DNA of 64,000 nucleotides from Streptomyces reniochalinae (lineage in GTDB: Bacteria > Actinomycetota > Actinomycetes > Streptomycetales > Streptomycetaceae): the NCBI RefSeq assembly GCF_003323735.1, contig NZ_QOIM01000026.1:1-64000 (forward strand), written 5' to 3'. Positions 25,441 through 34,218 of this stretch are shown piece by piece; within the stretch, counting starts at the first letter, position 1; every line of letters starts with the position of its first letter. The notes under the pieces are model-generated. The model did no database searches. It was not told the DNA's origin and saw only the letters and a program-made list of their open reading frames with translations. A program made the position numbers and the translations under genes.

Positions 25441-25499
25441 GTTATGCTGGTTCCATTGGTGGCCCCGAATTGGGGCCTTTTTCTGTGGACACACAGAAA
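25441..25499 (-). promoter_or_regulatory. helR control region with two inverted repeats
   Basis: Reading towards helR: the inverted repeat TTTCTGTG-TGTC-CACAGAAA (25480-25499, perfect 8-bp arms), then GGCCCC-AATTC-GGGGCC (25461-25477), then a -10-like CATAAC (25441-25446) directly before the ribosome site. The second repeat would cover the -35 position. On the plus strand the same repeat followed by CTTTTTCT also looks like an intrinsic terminator. Confidence 0.5.
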
Positions 25500-25516
25500 C
25501 AACCAATGTAGCTCAT

Positions 25517-25554
25517 GGAAATCCCCGGTCGCAATTCTGCGACCGGGGATTTCC
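25517..25554 (-). terminator. Terminator at the end of the N-glycan operon
   Basis: There is a perfect 17-bp stem with the tetraloop ATTC (GGAAATCCCCGGTCGCA and its complement), 23 nt after the alpha-mannosidase stop on the minus strand. It separates the operon from helR. Confidence 0.85.
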
Positions 25555-25576
25555 CGTGCCGGGCGGGGTGCTTCCG

Positions 25577-28500
25577 CTACGCCTGGGAGAAGCGCAGGGT
25601 CACCAGCTCGAAGGGGCCGAGCGCCAGTTCCACCGAGCCGTCCTTAGTGGTGGTCACCGCCTCGCGCCCGGCGGACAGCGGCCGCTCCAGCAGATCGCAG
25701 GCCGTCACCCCCGCGAAGGCGAATCCGGGCGTCAGGCGGACCGGTGCGCGCCCGCCGTGCGCCTCGTGGAAGCGCACCACCACGTCGCCGCTCGCGTCAT
25801 CGGCGAGCTTGACCGCGCTGAGGACCACGGCCTCGTTGTCGACGGCCGCCAGCGGGGCCACTTCTGCCGTTCCCTCGGTCTCGCGTACCGGCAGGTTGAT
25901 GTGCCAGCCCTCGCGTACCGCGTCCCCGATTCCGGCGCCGGGGAGCAGGGCGTAGCGGAAGCGGTGCACCCCCTGGTCGGTGTGCGGGTCGGGGAACCGG
26001 GGCGCGCGCAGCAGCGAGAGGCGCACGGTCGTGGTGGTCCCGCCCGCCGCCGAGGCGTCCTCGCGCATGGCACGCGCCCCGCGGGTGACGTCGTGCCCGT
26101 AGGTGGAGTCGGTCACCAGCGCGGCGCCCCAGCCCGGCTCCTCCAGGTGGAGGAAGCGGTGGTTGCATGCCTCGAACTTGGCGGCGTCCCAGCTGGTGTT
26201 GGTGTGGGTGGGCCGGTAGAAGTGGCCGAACTGGGTCTCGGAGGCGTACCGGTCGGTGTGCAGGTCGAGGGGGAAAGCCGCCTTGAGGAACTTCTCCGTC
26301 TCGTGCCAGTCGACCTCGGTGTCCACGTCGAGCCGCTTGGCCCCGGCCGCCAGGGTGAGCACCTGCGTCGCGGATGAGGCGCCGAAAGAGCGGGTGACCC
26401 GCACCGAGGCCGCGGCGGGCCGCCCGGCTCGCGCCGGCTCCTCGGTCAGCGCGACCTCGTCGGCGTCCGTCAGGTCGGTGACGGTGTTGCGGTAGAACGC
26501 GTCCACGTCCCAGGCGTCCCACATGTTCGGGAAGTCGGGGTGGAGCTGGAGGAGGTTGGCGGCCTGCCCGGGGGCGACGGCTTCCCTGCGGGCGGCCAGG
26601 TCGTAGGCGGAGACGATGAGTCCACGCCCGTCGATCTCCACCCGGAGCAGCCCGTTGTCGAGGGTGAAGCCGCCGCCTTCGCGGGCGGTGGCGGTCACGG
26701 TGCCCTCGGGGACGGTGAGCACAGCCGCGCCGCCGGCGGGCACACCGCCGCGCGCGTGCGGGGAGGCGTTGAAGGCGACACGGGTGCCCTCGCCTGCCCC
26801 GCCCCTCATGAGGGCCCGCTGTGCGGCGTCGATGATGCCGGTCAGTTCCGCGGCGACCCGCGCGTAGGTCTCCTCCGCCTCCCGGTGCACCCAGGCGATG
26901 GAGGAGCCCGGCAGGATGTCGTGGAACTGGTGCAGCAGCACCGTCTTCCAGAGCCGGTCGAGCTGGTCGTACGGGTAAGCGTGTCCCGCGCGCACGGCGG
27001 CGGTGGCGGACCACAGCTCGGCCTCGCGCAGCAGGTGTTCGCTGCGGCGGTTGCCCTGCTTGGTCCCGGCCTGGCTGGTGAGGGTGGCCCGGTGCAGCTC
27101 CAGGTACAGCTCGCCCGCCCACACCGGCGGGTCGGGGTACTCGGCCTCGGCCTTGGCGAAGAAGGCGGCGGGACTCTCCCACTCGACGGTCGCCGAGCCC
27201 TCCAGGTTCCGCATACGGGCGGCCTTGGCGACCATCTCGCGCGTGGTGCCGCCCCCGCCGTCGCCCCACCCCGTGGGCGCCAGCGAGCGGGTGGCCCGGC
27301 CCTTGTCCTTGAAGTTGCGGGCCGCGTGGGCGATCTCCGAGCCCTTCATGGAGCAGTTGTAGGTGTCCACGGGCGGGAAGTGGGTGAAGATCCGTGTGCC
27401 GTCGATGCCTTCCCAGTTGAACGTGTGGTGCGGGAAGGAGTTGATCTGGCTCCAGGAGATCTTCTGGGTGAGCAGCCACTTGGCGCCGGCCGCCTTGATG
27501 ATCTGCGGAAGTCCGGCGGCGAACCCGAAGGTGTCGGGCAGCCACGCCTCGTCGTTCTCGATGCCGAACTCGTCCAGGAAGAACCGCTTCCCGTGCACGA
27601 ACTGGCGGGCCATCGCCTCGGAGCCCGGCATGTTGGTGTCGGACTCGACCCACATGCCGCCGGCTGGCACGAACCGGCCCTCGGCGACGGCCTTCTTGAC
27701 CTTCGCGTAGACCTCGGGCCGGTGCTCCTTGATCCAGGCGTACTGCTGAGCCTGCGACATGGCGTAGACGAAGTCCGGCTCGTCCTCCAGCAGCGCCGTC
27801 ATGTTGGAGGTGGTACGGGCCACCTTGCGTACCGTCTCGCGCAGCGGCCACAGCCAGGCGGAGTCGATGTGCGCGTGGCCGACGGCGGTGATGCGGTGCG
27901 CCGAGGCGCGGGCGGGGGCGCTGAGGGCGTCGGTGAGGCAGGCGCGTGCCGCGGCTGCGGTGCCGGGGACGTTTTGCAGGTCGAGGGCGTCCAGCGCGCG
28001 GTCGAGGGCGCGCAGGATCTCCCAGCGCCGGGCGCCGTCGGCGGGCAGCTCCCGCATCAGTTCGTCCAGCACCTCCAGGTCCATCACCAGGTTCCAGACG
28101 TCCTCCTCGAAGACCGCCAGGTCCATGCGGGCCAGCCGGTACTGGGGCTCGCTGCCGGCGGTGTCCTTGTCACCCAGGTCGGTGGGGAGGAAGGGATGGT
28201 AGTCGAGGATGACCGGGTTGGAGGCGGCCTCGATGTGCAGGTCGACCGGCTCGCCACCGGCAGCGCTCTCGGTGACGCGCACCCACTGGTTGCGCGGGTT
28301 GAGCCCCTTCACCGGCGAGCCGTCGGGGCGGTAGACCAGGCCCTCGCACTGGAAGCCGGGCATGTTTTCGTCGAAGCCCAGGTCGAGGACGGCCTCGACG
28401 GTGCGGCCCGCCCAGTCGGCCGGCACGCTGCCGGTCACCCGGAACCAGCTGGTGCCCCAGGGCGCGCCCCACTTTTCCCCCACGGCGATCGGGGAGTGCG

Positions 28501-28654
28501 GCGCCGCGAGCCCCTCGGCCACCGGGACCGGCTCGCCCGGCGCGTGCCAGACCGTCACCTGGAGCGGGACGGAGGAGGAGTGGACGGCGGGGCGGATCCG
28601 TTCGTCGAGGACCCGCTTGAGGCGGCCTTCGGTCAGTGCGCGGTCGTCGTGCAT
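25577..28654 (-). CDS. Glycoside hydrolase family 38 alpha-mannosidase
   Basis: This is a 1025-residue cytoplasmic enzyme with no signal peptide. The N-terminal beta domain is followed by the GH38 catalytic domain: VGHAHIDSAWLWPLRETVRK (about 258-277, zinc His/Asp), WLPDTFGFAAGLPQI (nucleophile Asp about 374), SQINSFPHHTFNWEGIDG and FTHFPPVDTY. A middle helical domain (LHQFHDILPGSSI) and a long C-terminal beta-sandwich follow. Family members remove alpha-linked mannose from N-glycans. It is the last gene of the minus-strand operon, 34 nt after the GH85 gene, so it probably trims imported high-mannose glycans. Confidence 0.93.
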   Translation of the reverse strand: MHDDRALTEGRLKRVLDERIRPAVHSSSVPLQVTVWHAPGEPVPVAEGLAAPHSPIAVGEKWGAPWGTSWFRVTGSVPADWAGRTVEAVLDLGFDENMPGFQCEGLVYRPDGSPVKGLNPRNQWVRVTESAAGGEPVDLHIEAASNPVILDYHPFLPTDLGDKDTAGSEPQYRLARMDLAVFEEDVWNLVMDLEVLDELMRELPADGARRWEILRALDRALDALDLQNVPGTAAAARACLTDALSAPARASAHRITAVGHAHIDSAWLWPLRETVRKVARTTSNMTALLEDEPDFVYAMSQAQQYAWIKEHRPEVYAKVKKAVAEGRFVPAGGMWVESDTNMPGSEAMARQFVHGKRFFLDEFGIENDEAWLPDTFGFAAGLPQIIKAAGAKWLLTQKISWSQINSFPHHTFNWEGIDGTRIFTHFPPVDTYNCSMKGSEIAHAARNFKDKGRATRSLAPTGWGDGGGGTTREMVAKAARMRNLEGSATVEWESPAAFFAKAEAEYPDPPVWAGELYLELHRATLTSQAGTKQGNRRSEHLLREAELWSATAAVRAGHAYPYDQLDRLWKTVLLHQFHDILPGSSIAWVHREAEETYARVAAELTGIIDAAQRALMRGGAGEGTRVAFNASPHARGGVPAGGAAVLTVPEGTVTATAREGGGFTLDNGLLRVEIDGRGLIVSAYDLAARREAVAPGQAANLLQLHPDFPNMWDAWDVDAFYRNTVTDLTDADEVALTEEPARAGRPAAASVRVTRSFGASSATQVLTLAAGAKRLDVDTEVDWHETEKFLKAAFPLDLHTDRYASETQFGHFYRPTHTNTSWDAAKFEACNHRFLHLEEPGWGAALVTDSTYGHDVTRGARAMREDASAAGGTTTTVRLSLLRAPRFPDPHTDQGVHRFRYALLPGAGIGDAVREGWHINLPVRETEGTAEVAPLAAVDNEAVVLSAVKLADDASGDVVVRFHEAHGGRAPVRLTPGFAFAGVTACDLLERPLSAGREAVTTTKDGSVELALGPFELVTLRFSQA

Positions 28655-28688
28655 GAGTACTGCTCTCCGTAGGGGTTTCCGGTCGGGC

Positions 28689-30821
28689 TTACCAAGGGTG
28701 GCTGGTGGAGGCGGAGGAAGACGAGTGGGTGTACAGCTCCCCCACGGTGTGCAGGGTGAAGCGGGCGGCCTTCTCGCCCTGTTCGGGTCGCAGCCCGGGT
28801 ACGTAGAAGGCGTGCTGGCAGGTGGCGCCGAGGAAGCGCCGGGTGCCGTCGGGCAGCAGGCGGTGCAGCGCGTAGTGGCGTACCTGTCCCGGGGCGGGCT
28901 GCCAGGCCAGGCGCAGCGCGGTGGTGCCGTCGCCGTCCGGTGCCGCCTCGGTGACGCGCAGCGCGCGGGGCGGTGCGTCAGGCGCCTGATGCCCGTCGCG
29001 CACGGCGAGAGCGCCCAGCCGCCAGCTGGTCGCGGGGACGGTGCCGCCGGGTGGCCCGTCGACGGGGGTGACGCGTACGCCCAGCGTCCTGACGGTGCGG
29101 GGGCCGGGTACGGGCAGGTGGCGACCGAGGCGTACGGTCGCGGTGACCCAGCCCGCCCCGTCTGGCCTGGCGGTGCCCGCGGGCAGGTAGGTGAAGGGTA
29201 CCGGCGCGCCCGGGCGGTCGGGTTCCCCGAGGGCGACGGCCAGTTCGACGCTGACGCCCGCCGGGCCTTCCGCTGCGCGGTGGGTGAGCGAGACGGTGGT
29301 GTGCGGGCCGACGGGCAGCCGGGTGGAGTACAGCTCGATCGTCACGGGTGCGTCGAGCCTGCCGGCGACCAGCAGGCTGCTGCCGCCGTGCCAGGCGTCG
29401 GCGAAGTCGAAGGAGACCTGCGGGCGGGTGCCTTCGGTGGTCACTGCCCAGCGCCGGGCGGGCAGCCGGTCTTGAAGTCCGAGGTGGTTCCACTGCGCGT
29501 CGGAGGTCACCCGGCCCTCCTCGTACCACCGCAGTCCGTAGCCGGTGTTGAAGGTGGTGGCGAAGGGGACGGCGTCGATGGTGGAGCGGTCGGCGACCAC
29601 GGCCGCCGGTGCCCGCCAGTCATCGCCCGGATGGCCCGGCAGTGTGGGGTCGAGCGACCTGCCGGTCCACAACCGGTCGTCGGCGGCGTGGAAGCCCTCG
29701 GGGGTGCGCTCCTTCTCCGCAAGGTGGGTGAGGGTCCACTCGGGCCGGTAGAAGCCGTAGCTGACGGTGTGGGGCCCGTCGGTGGGGACGATGGCCTCCC
29801 AGTCGACGTCGGTGTTCCAGCCCTCCTGCTCGACGTCGACACCCGCCTGGAGCGCGTAGCGGTCACGGCCGAGGTCCTCGGCGAACCGGCCGGAGGAGTC
29901 CAGGCTGTCCGGGGTCCACCTGAAGTCGAGGAACATCGCGTCGCCGACCTTGCCCCGCGCGTCGTGGAAGAAGTCGCGGTTGGCCTCGTTCAGCGCGCCC
30001 TGCCATCCCACCTCGCCCTCACGGGTGAGCGCGTCGTACCAGGTGAGACGCAGGCCGTGGTGGTTGCAGAGGGCTCGCATCCGACGCAGGAAGCCGTGCA
30101 TGTGCCCGGCGAGTGCGGCGTCGCCGCCCTCGGTCTCGGCGTTGACGAACCAGCCGTCGAAACCGTGGGCCACGGCCACCTCGGCCAGCCGGTCCGCCAG
30201 TGGGTAGCCGCCCGATGCGTCCCGCCGCACGAGGTCGCGGGTCCAGCGCAGCCTTCCACCGTGGCCGACGGGCGGCAGGAAGACGGTGCCGAGGACGGGC
30301 ACACCGTTGCGGTGTGCGGCGTCCACGACCGGGGCGTTGGGCGCGAGGATCAGCCCCTCCCCCGCCGAGCCTCCCCAAAAGACCAGCTCGTCCAGGTACG
30401 CCCACTGGGTGAAGGCGTAGTAGTCGGCGCTGTCGCCGCCCTGCGCCGGGTTGCCGGCCGTGTGGTCGAAGGCGACCAGGGCGCTGATGCGGGCCTGTTC
30501 CGCCCTGGCCGAGGTGTTGGCGGCGACGGGCGTGAAGCGCCGGGCCAGTGGGACGGACGCCTTGTTGAAGGGCAGGTCCGCGTCCTCCTCGGGGCGCCAG
30601 TCCTTCAGGCTCCGCCACACGACGCCCTCGCCGGGTGAGCCCGAGGGGAGTGAGTCGGGGAACCAGTAGGAGGCGTGGGGCTGCCCGGCTCCGCCACTCC
30701 CGGAGGCGGCGCGGGCGGCGGCGCTCCCGGAGGCGGCACGACCGGAGGCGGGCACGGTGAGCGGGCCGAGGAGGGCGGCGGCGGCCGTCGTGGCCGAGCC
30801 CAGGACGGTGCGGCGCCTCAT
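28689..30821 (-). CDS. Glycoside hydrolase family 85 endo-beta-N-acetylglucosaminidase
   Basis: This is a 710-residue, Tat-like exported protein (RRRTVLGSATTAAAALLG near the N-terminus). The TIM barrel shows SYWFPDSLPSG, FTQWAYLDELVFWGG, VPVLGTVFLPP and the catalytic segment GFDGWFVNAETEGG with Asn and Glu at about 227 and 229, the Asn-x-Glu pair of GH85. The downstream region (TFNTGYGLRWYEEG, then beta-sandwich modules) is usual for these enzymes. It cuts the chitobiose core of N-glycans, releasing the glycan from protein. The start overlaps the GH5 stop by 4 nt, and GAGGAG is 6 nt upstream. Confidence 0.92.
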   Translation of the reverse strand: MRRRTVLGSATTAAAALLGPLTVPASGRAASGSAAARAASGSGGAGQPHASYWFPDSLPSGSPGEGVVWRSLKDWRPEEDADLPFNKASVPLARRFTPVAANTSARAEQARISALVAFDHTAGNPAQGGDSADYYAFTQWAYLDELVFWGGSAGEGLILAPNAPVVDAAHRNGVPVLGTVFLPPVGHGGRLRWTRDLVRRDASGGYPLADRLAEVAVAHGFDGWFVNAETEGGDAALAGHMHGFLRRMRALCNHHGLRLTWYDALTREGEVGWQGALNEANRDFFHDARGKVGDAMFLDFRWTPDSLDSSGRFAEDLGRDRYALQAGVDVEQEGWNTDVDWEAIVPTDGPHTVSYGFYRPEWTLTHLAEKERTPEGFHAADDRLWTGRSLDPTLPGHPGDDWRAPAAVVADRSTIDAVPFATTFNTGYGLRWYEEGRVTSDAQWNHLGLQDRLPARRWAVTTEGTRPQVSFDFADAWHGGSSLLVAGRLDAPVTIELYSTRLPVGPHTTVSLTHRAAEGPAGVSVELAVALGEPDRPGAPVPFTYLPAGTARPDGAGWVTATVRLGRHLPVPGPRTVRTLGVRVTPVDGPPGGTVPATSWRLGALAVRDGHQAPDAPPRALRVTEAAPDGDGTTALRLAWQPAPGQVRHYALHRLLPDGTRRFLGATCQHAFYVPGLRPEQGEKAARFTLHTVGELYTHSSSSASTSHPW

Positions 30822-32167
30822 GTCTGCTCCTCGATGGTCTGTGCGGCGGCCTGCTCGACGGTGACCAGGTCGGTGATGCCGCGGGCGGTCAGGTGTGCGG
30901 TGTCGCGGGACCGTTCGGCCAGCACCACGGCGGGACGCATCCCCGCGGCGGTCAGCCGGGCGAACGCCTCGAAGAAGGCGCCGCCGGGTGCGCACACGGA
31001 CCTGCCGGGCCGGGCTCCGTCCGCGTCGCCGCTCCCTCGTGGCCCCTCGGGATGCTTCCCTTCCGGTCCCTCGGGATGCGCGTCCAGGACGAGCGCCGTG
31101 GTGCGGGGGGCGGGCGGGCGCGGGGCCGCTTTGTGCTCCCCTACGGCCTCGGCCAGTGCGCGGGCCGCGGGTTTGGGCCGCTGGTCCTCGGTGAACAGGC
31201 CGAGGGAGTACTCGAGTTCGGGGAAGTCGGCGAGGCCGCGGGGGACGTCGTGGGAGCACCACCAGGTGACGCCCCACACGTCGGCGCAGTCGAGTGCCGC
31301 GTCGACGGTGGCGCGGGTGAAGGCGGCGGCGTGCTCGGCGGGGATGTGCGGTGCGGGCGCTCCCACCTCCTGGAGCCACACGGACCTGTGCGGGTCGTCG
31401 GCCCACGCCTTGGACAGCTCGATCAGATAGGCGGCGTGGTGTTCGGTGGCCACCCCCGCGTGGCCGTGCCGCTGCGCGGTGCCGTTGAAGACCCACGAGT
31501 GGACGGCGGTCGCCGCGCCGAGGCGGGCGGCGTGCGCGGGGGTGAAGGGGTGCCCGTCCAGGTACCAGGCCGCGTCGTACTCGGCGTGCAGGTGCCACTT
31601 GTCGGGGGCGCCGGCACGGCAGGCTTCCAGCATGCGCCGCAGCCACTGTCCAGCCTGGTCCTGGGTGATGCGGTCGGGGTCGGGGTGCGGGTCGCCGGAG
31701 AACTGGTTGATCTCGTTGCCCACCGTCATGCCGAGGAAGTTGGGCCGGTCCGCGAGGGCGGCGGCGAGGGCGCGCAGGTAGGTGGCCTCGCCCTCGACGA
31801 CGTCCGGGTCGGTGAAGAGGTTGCGGCGGTGCCAGGTGCCGGTCCACGCGGGCAGGAAGTCGAAGCTGGACAGATGGCCTTGCAGCCCGTCGACGTTGAC
31901 GTCGAGGCCGCGCTCACCCGCGGCGTCGACGAGCCGCACCAGCTGTTCGAGCGCGCGGGGCCGCACGAGGGCGCGGTTGGGCTGGAAGAGGGGCCACAGC
32001 GGGAAGACGCGGATGTGGTCGAGGCCGAGGGAGGCGATGGAGTCGAGGTCGGTGCGCACCGCGTCAAGGTCGAAGTCGAGCCAGTGGTGGAACCAGTCGC
32101 GAGACGGGGTGTAGTTGACTCCGAAGCGCGGGGCGGACGAGGGCGTGGGGGCGGACGTGTGCGTCAT
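30818..32167 (-). CDS. GH5 (GH5_18-like) beta-mannosidase
   Basis: This is a 449-residue protein lacking a signal peptide, with a barrel starting FGVNYTPSRDWFHHWLDF. The acid/base Glu is in TVGNEINQF (about 152) and the nucleophile Glu in VWLQEVGAP (about 267). The segment GVTWWCSHDVPRGL ends the barrel. Similar GH5_18 enzymes act on the Man-beta-1,4-GlcNAc core left after endoglycosidase action, which fits the neighbours. The C-terminal 100 residues contain a low-complexity insert (HPEGPEGKHPEGP) and a small alpha/beta domain. The start at 32167 avoids overlap with the permease gene; the first in-frame start is at 32242. Confidence 0.8.
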   Translation of the reverse strand: MTHTSAPTPSSAPRFGVNYTPSRDWFHHWLDFDLDAVRTDLDSIASLGLDHIRVFPLWPLFQPNRALVRPRALEQLVRLVDAAGERGLDVNVDGLQGHLSSFDFLPAWTGTWHRRNLFTDPDVVEGEATYLRALAAALADRPNFLGMTVGNEINQFSGDPHPDPDRITQDQAGQWLRRMLEACRAGAPDKWHLHAEYDAAWYLDGHPFTPAHAARLGAATAVHSWVFNGTAQRHGHAGVATEHHAAYLIELSKAWADDPHRSVWLQEVGAPAPHIPAEHAAAFTRATVDAALDCADVWGVTWWCSHDVPRGLADFPELEYSLGLFTEDQRPKPAARALAEAVGEHKAAPRPPAPRTTALVLDAHPEGPEGKHPEGPRGSGDADGARPGRSVCAPGGAFFEAFARLTAAGMRPAVVLAERSRDTAHLTARGITDLVTVEQAAAQTIEEQT

Positions 32168-32219
32168 CGTGTGGTGGTGTTCCCGGGGTAGGAGGCGGCG
32201 TTGTCGCGGTGCGGGCGTC

Positions 32220-33176
32220 TCAACCCTTGACGGCGCCCTCACCGACGCCGCGGAAGAAGTAGCGCTGGAGACAGGCGAACATCACGATCAGCGGCAGTAC
32301 GGCGATGATGGTGCCGGCCGCCACGAGCCGCTGGTCGTCGGCGAAGGTGCCGTGCAGGTAGTTGAGGCCCACGGTGAGGGTGAAGTTTGCGGGGTCGCTG
32401 AGCACGATCAGAGGCCACAGGAAGTCGTCCCAGGCGGCCATGAAGGCGAAGATCGCCACGACGGCCAGCGTGCCCTTGACGGACGGCAGCGCGATCCGCA
32501 CGAACCGCTGCCACACGTTGGCGCCGTCCACGAGGGCGGCTTCCTCCACCTCGAACGGCAGGTGGGAGAACGCGTTGCGCATCAGCAGCACGTTCATGGC
32601 GCCGACGGCGCCGGGCAGCAGCACCCCGAGCAGGGTGTTGTTCAGGTGGAGCGCCCGCGCCATGGTGAACTGGGCGATGATGATGCTCTCGAGCGGGACG
32701 AGCATCGCCATCACGAAGACGACCACGGCGACCCCGCGTCCGCGGAAGCGGAGCCGGGCGAGCGCGTAGCCCGCCAGAGAAGCGCCGACGAGGTTGGTCG
32801 CCACGCTGCCGACGGCCACCGTGAGGGAGTTGAGCGCGTAGTCCCACACCGGGATGATCTCGGCGACGCCGGCGTAGTTGTCGAGAGTGGCGTCGGAGGG
32901 CAGCAGCTTCGGCGGATAGCTGTAGATGTCCTCGCCCGGCCCCTTGAGCGAGGTGGACAGCTGCCACAGGAAGGGACCGGCCATGACGGCGAACACGACC
33001 AGCAGCAGCAGGTAGCGCAGCGCGGTCTGCCACCCGGGGGGCCGTCTGCCGTCCTCCCCCGCCGGTCCCCGCAGCCGGCGGGGACCGGGGCTGCCTGGGC
33101 GGCGCACTCCGCCGCGACCCGCTCCCTCGGCGTCCGGTCCTGTGCGCGGCGCCGGATGCGCGGTGACGGCTCCCAT
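32220..33176 (-). CDS. Carbohydrate ABC transporter permease 2 (MalG-like)
   Basis: This is a 318-residue protein with six membrane segments after a long Pro/Arg/Gly-rich N-terminal tail of about 50 residues. The cytoplasmic coupling motif is EVEEAALVDGANVWQRFVRI followed by ALP, the EAA loop of MalG-type permeases, and the C-terminal PLIVMFACLQRYFFRGVGEG followed by AVKG is the usual CUT1 ending. Its start shares one base with the stop of permease 1 (TAATG). It imports oligosaccharides together with permease 1, a lipoprotein binding protein and a shared ATPase (MsiK-type in streptomycetes) that is not in the window. Confidence 0.93.
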   Translation of the reverse strand: MGAVTAHPAPRTGPDAEGAGRGGVRRPGSPGPRRLRGPAGEDGRRPPGWQTALRYLLLLVVFAVMAGPFLWQLSTSLKGPGEDIYSYPPKLLPSDATLDNYAGVAEIIPVWDYALNSLTVAVGSVATNLVGASLAGYALARLRFRGRGVAVVVFVMAMLVPLESIIIAQFTMARALHLNNTLLGVLLPGAVGAMNVLLMRNAFSHLPFEVEEAALVDGANVWQRFVRIALPSVKGTLAVVAIFAFMAAWDDFLWPLIVLSDPANFTLTVGLNYLHGTFADDQRLVAAGTIIAVLPLIVMFACLQRYFFRGVGEGAVKG

Positions 33177-34102
33177 TACGCGTCCTCCTTCCGGTTGGCC
33201 CGCAGCACCAGCAGCATCAGGCCGAGCGTGATGACGAAGACGACGACGGAGAGCGCCGAGGCGTACCCCACGCGTCCGTTGAGTCCGGTACCGACCTGCT
33301 GGACGAGCTGCACCAGCGTGGTGTCCTCGCCCGCGGGGCCGCCGTTCTCCCCCGCGAGGAGGTAGACCTCGGAGAAGACCTTGAAGGCGCTGACCGAGGA
33401 GAGCGCGGCGACCAGCACCATCGTGCTGCGCAGGGCGGGGACGGTGACGCTGAGGAAGCGGCGTACGGGCCCCGCGCCGTCGACGGCGGCGGCCTCGTGG
33501 AGCTCCCTGGGCACGTTGTTCAGCACCGCCAGGTAAATGATCATGTAGTAGCCGAGGCCCTTCCAGACCGTCAGCAGCATCGCGCTCACCAGGATCAGCG
33601 TCGCATCGCTGAGGAAGCCCACCGGGCTCGCTCCCAGCGCCTCGAGAATGCCGTTGACCAGCCCGCGGTCGTCCAGCATCCAGGACCAGATCAGCCCCAC
33701 GACCACGACGGAGGCGACGACGGGTGTGTAGAAGGCCGCCCGGAAGAAGGCGATACCGGGGATGTGCCGCCTCACGAGCATCGCGAGCAGCAGCGGCAGC
33801 AGCACCAGCAGCGGCACGGTCACCAGCACGTACAGACAGCTGTTGCCAAGCCCCGTCCAGAACATCTCGTCGTGCACGAGCTGGCGGAAGTTGGCGAACC
33901 CGACGAAGGATCCTGGCACCAGTGTCCGGTTGTCCGTGAAGGAATTCCCCACGGTGAGGAGGAAGGGAGCGAGGCTGAAGGCGGTGACGGCCAGCAGACC
34001 GGGCGCGAGGAACAGCCACGGGCTGGTGGGCAGGTGTCTGCGCACGCGCCGGGGCGCCGCCTTGGGCGCTGTCCCGGGTGGTGCGGGGGTGGCTGACGTC
34101 AT
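33176..34102 (-). CDS. Carbohydrate ABC transporter permease 1 (MalF-like)
   Basis: This is a 308-residue inner-membrane protein with six segments. Landmarks are PWLFLAPGLLAVTAFSLAPF, FFRAAFYTPVVASVVVVGLI, and the EAA loop VPRELHEAAAVDGAGPVRRF followed by LSVTVPALRS. It follows the binding-protein gene by 116 nt and is joined to permease 2. As for most streptomycete CUT1 systems, no dedicated ATP-binding subunit is adjacent. The gene order (binding protein, two permeases, three glycosidases) indicates an N-glycan-derived substrate. Confidence 0.93.
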   Translation of the reverse strand: MTSATPAPPGTAPKAAPRRVRRHLPTSPWLFLAPGLLAVTAFSLAPFLLTVGNSFTDNRTLVPGSFVGFANFRQLVHDEMFWTGLGNSCLYVLVTVPLLVLLPLLLAMLVRRHIPGIAFFRAAFYTPVVASVVVVGLIWSWMLDDRGLVNGILEALGASPVGFLSDATLILVSAMLLTVWKGLGYYMIIYLAVLNNVPRELHEAAAVDGAGPVRRFLSVTVPALRSTMVLVAALSSVSAFKVFSEVYLLAGENGGPAGEDTTLVQLVQQVGTGLNGRVGYASALSVVVFVITLGLMLLVLRANRKEDA

Positions 34103-34218
34103 TCCGGTTCCTGGTCCTTCGATCGGCTCGGCTCAACTCGTCGCGTGCCGGTCCGCGCCTGTGCGATGCGGTGCGGCGCGGTCCCGCGCCCGGCCGCTGT
34201 GCGGCCGGATCCCGCGTC

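Noticed and set aside
25461..25477. Rifamycin-associated element before helR
   Set aside because: Arm orientation and sequence differ from the element as I recall it; kept only as an unnamed inverted repeat.
28689..31847. Single 1052-residue protein covering GH85 and the upstream gene
   Set aside because: The extra N-terminal part is the shifted frame of the GH5 gene; the GH85 protein has its own start, ribosome site and Tat-like signal at 30821.
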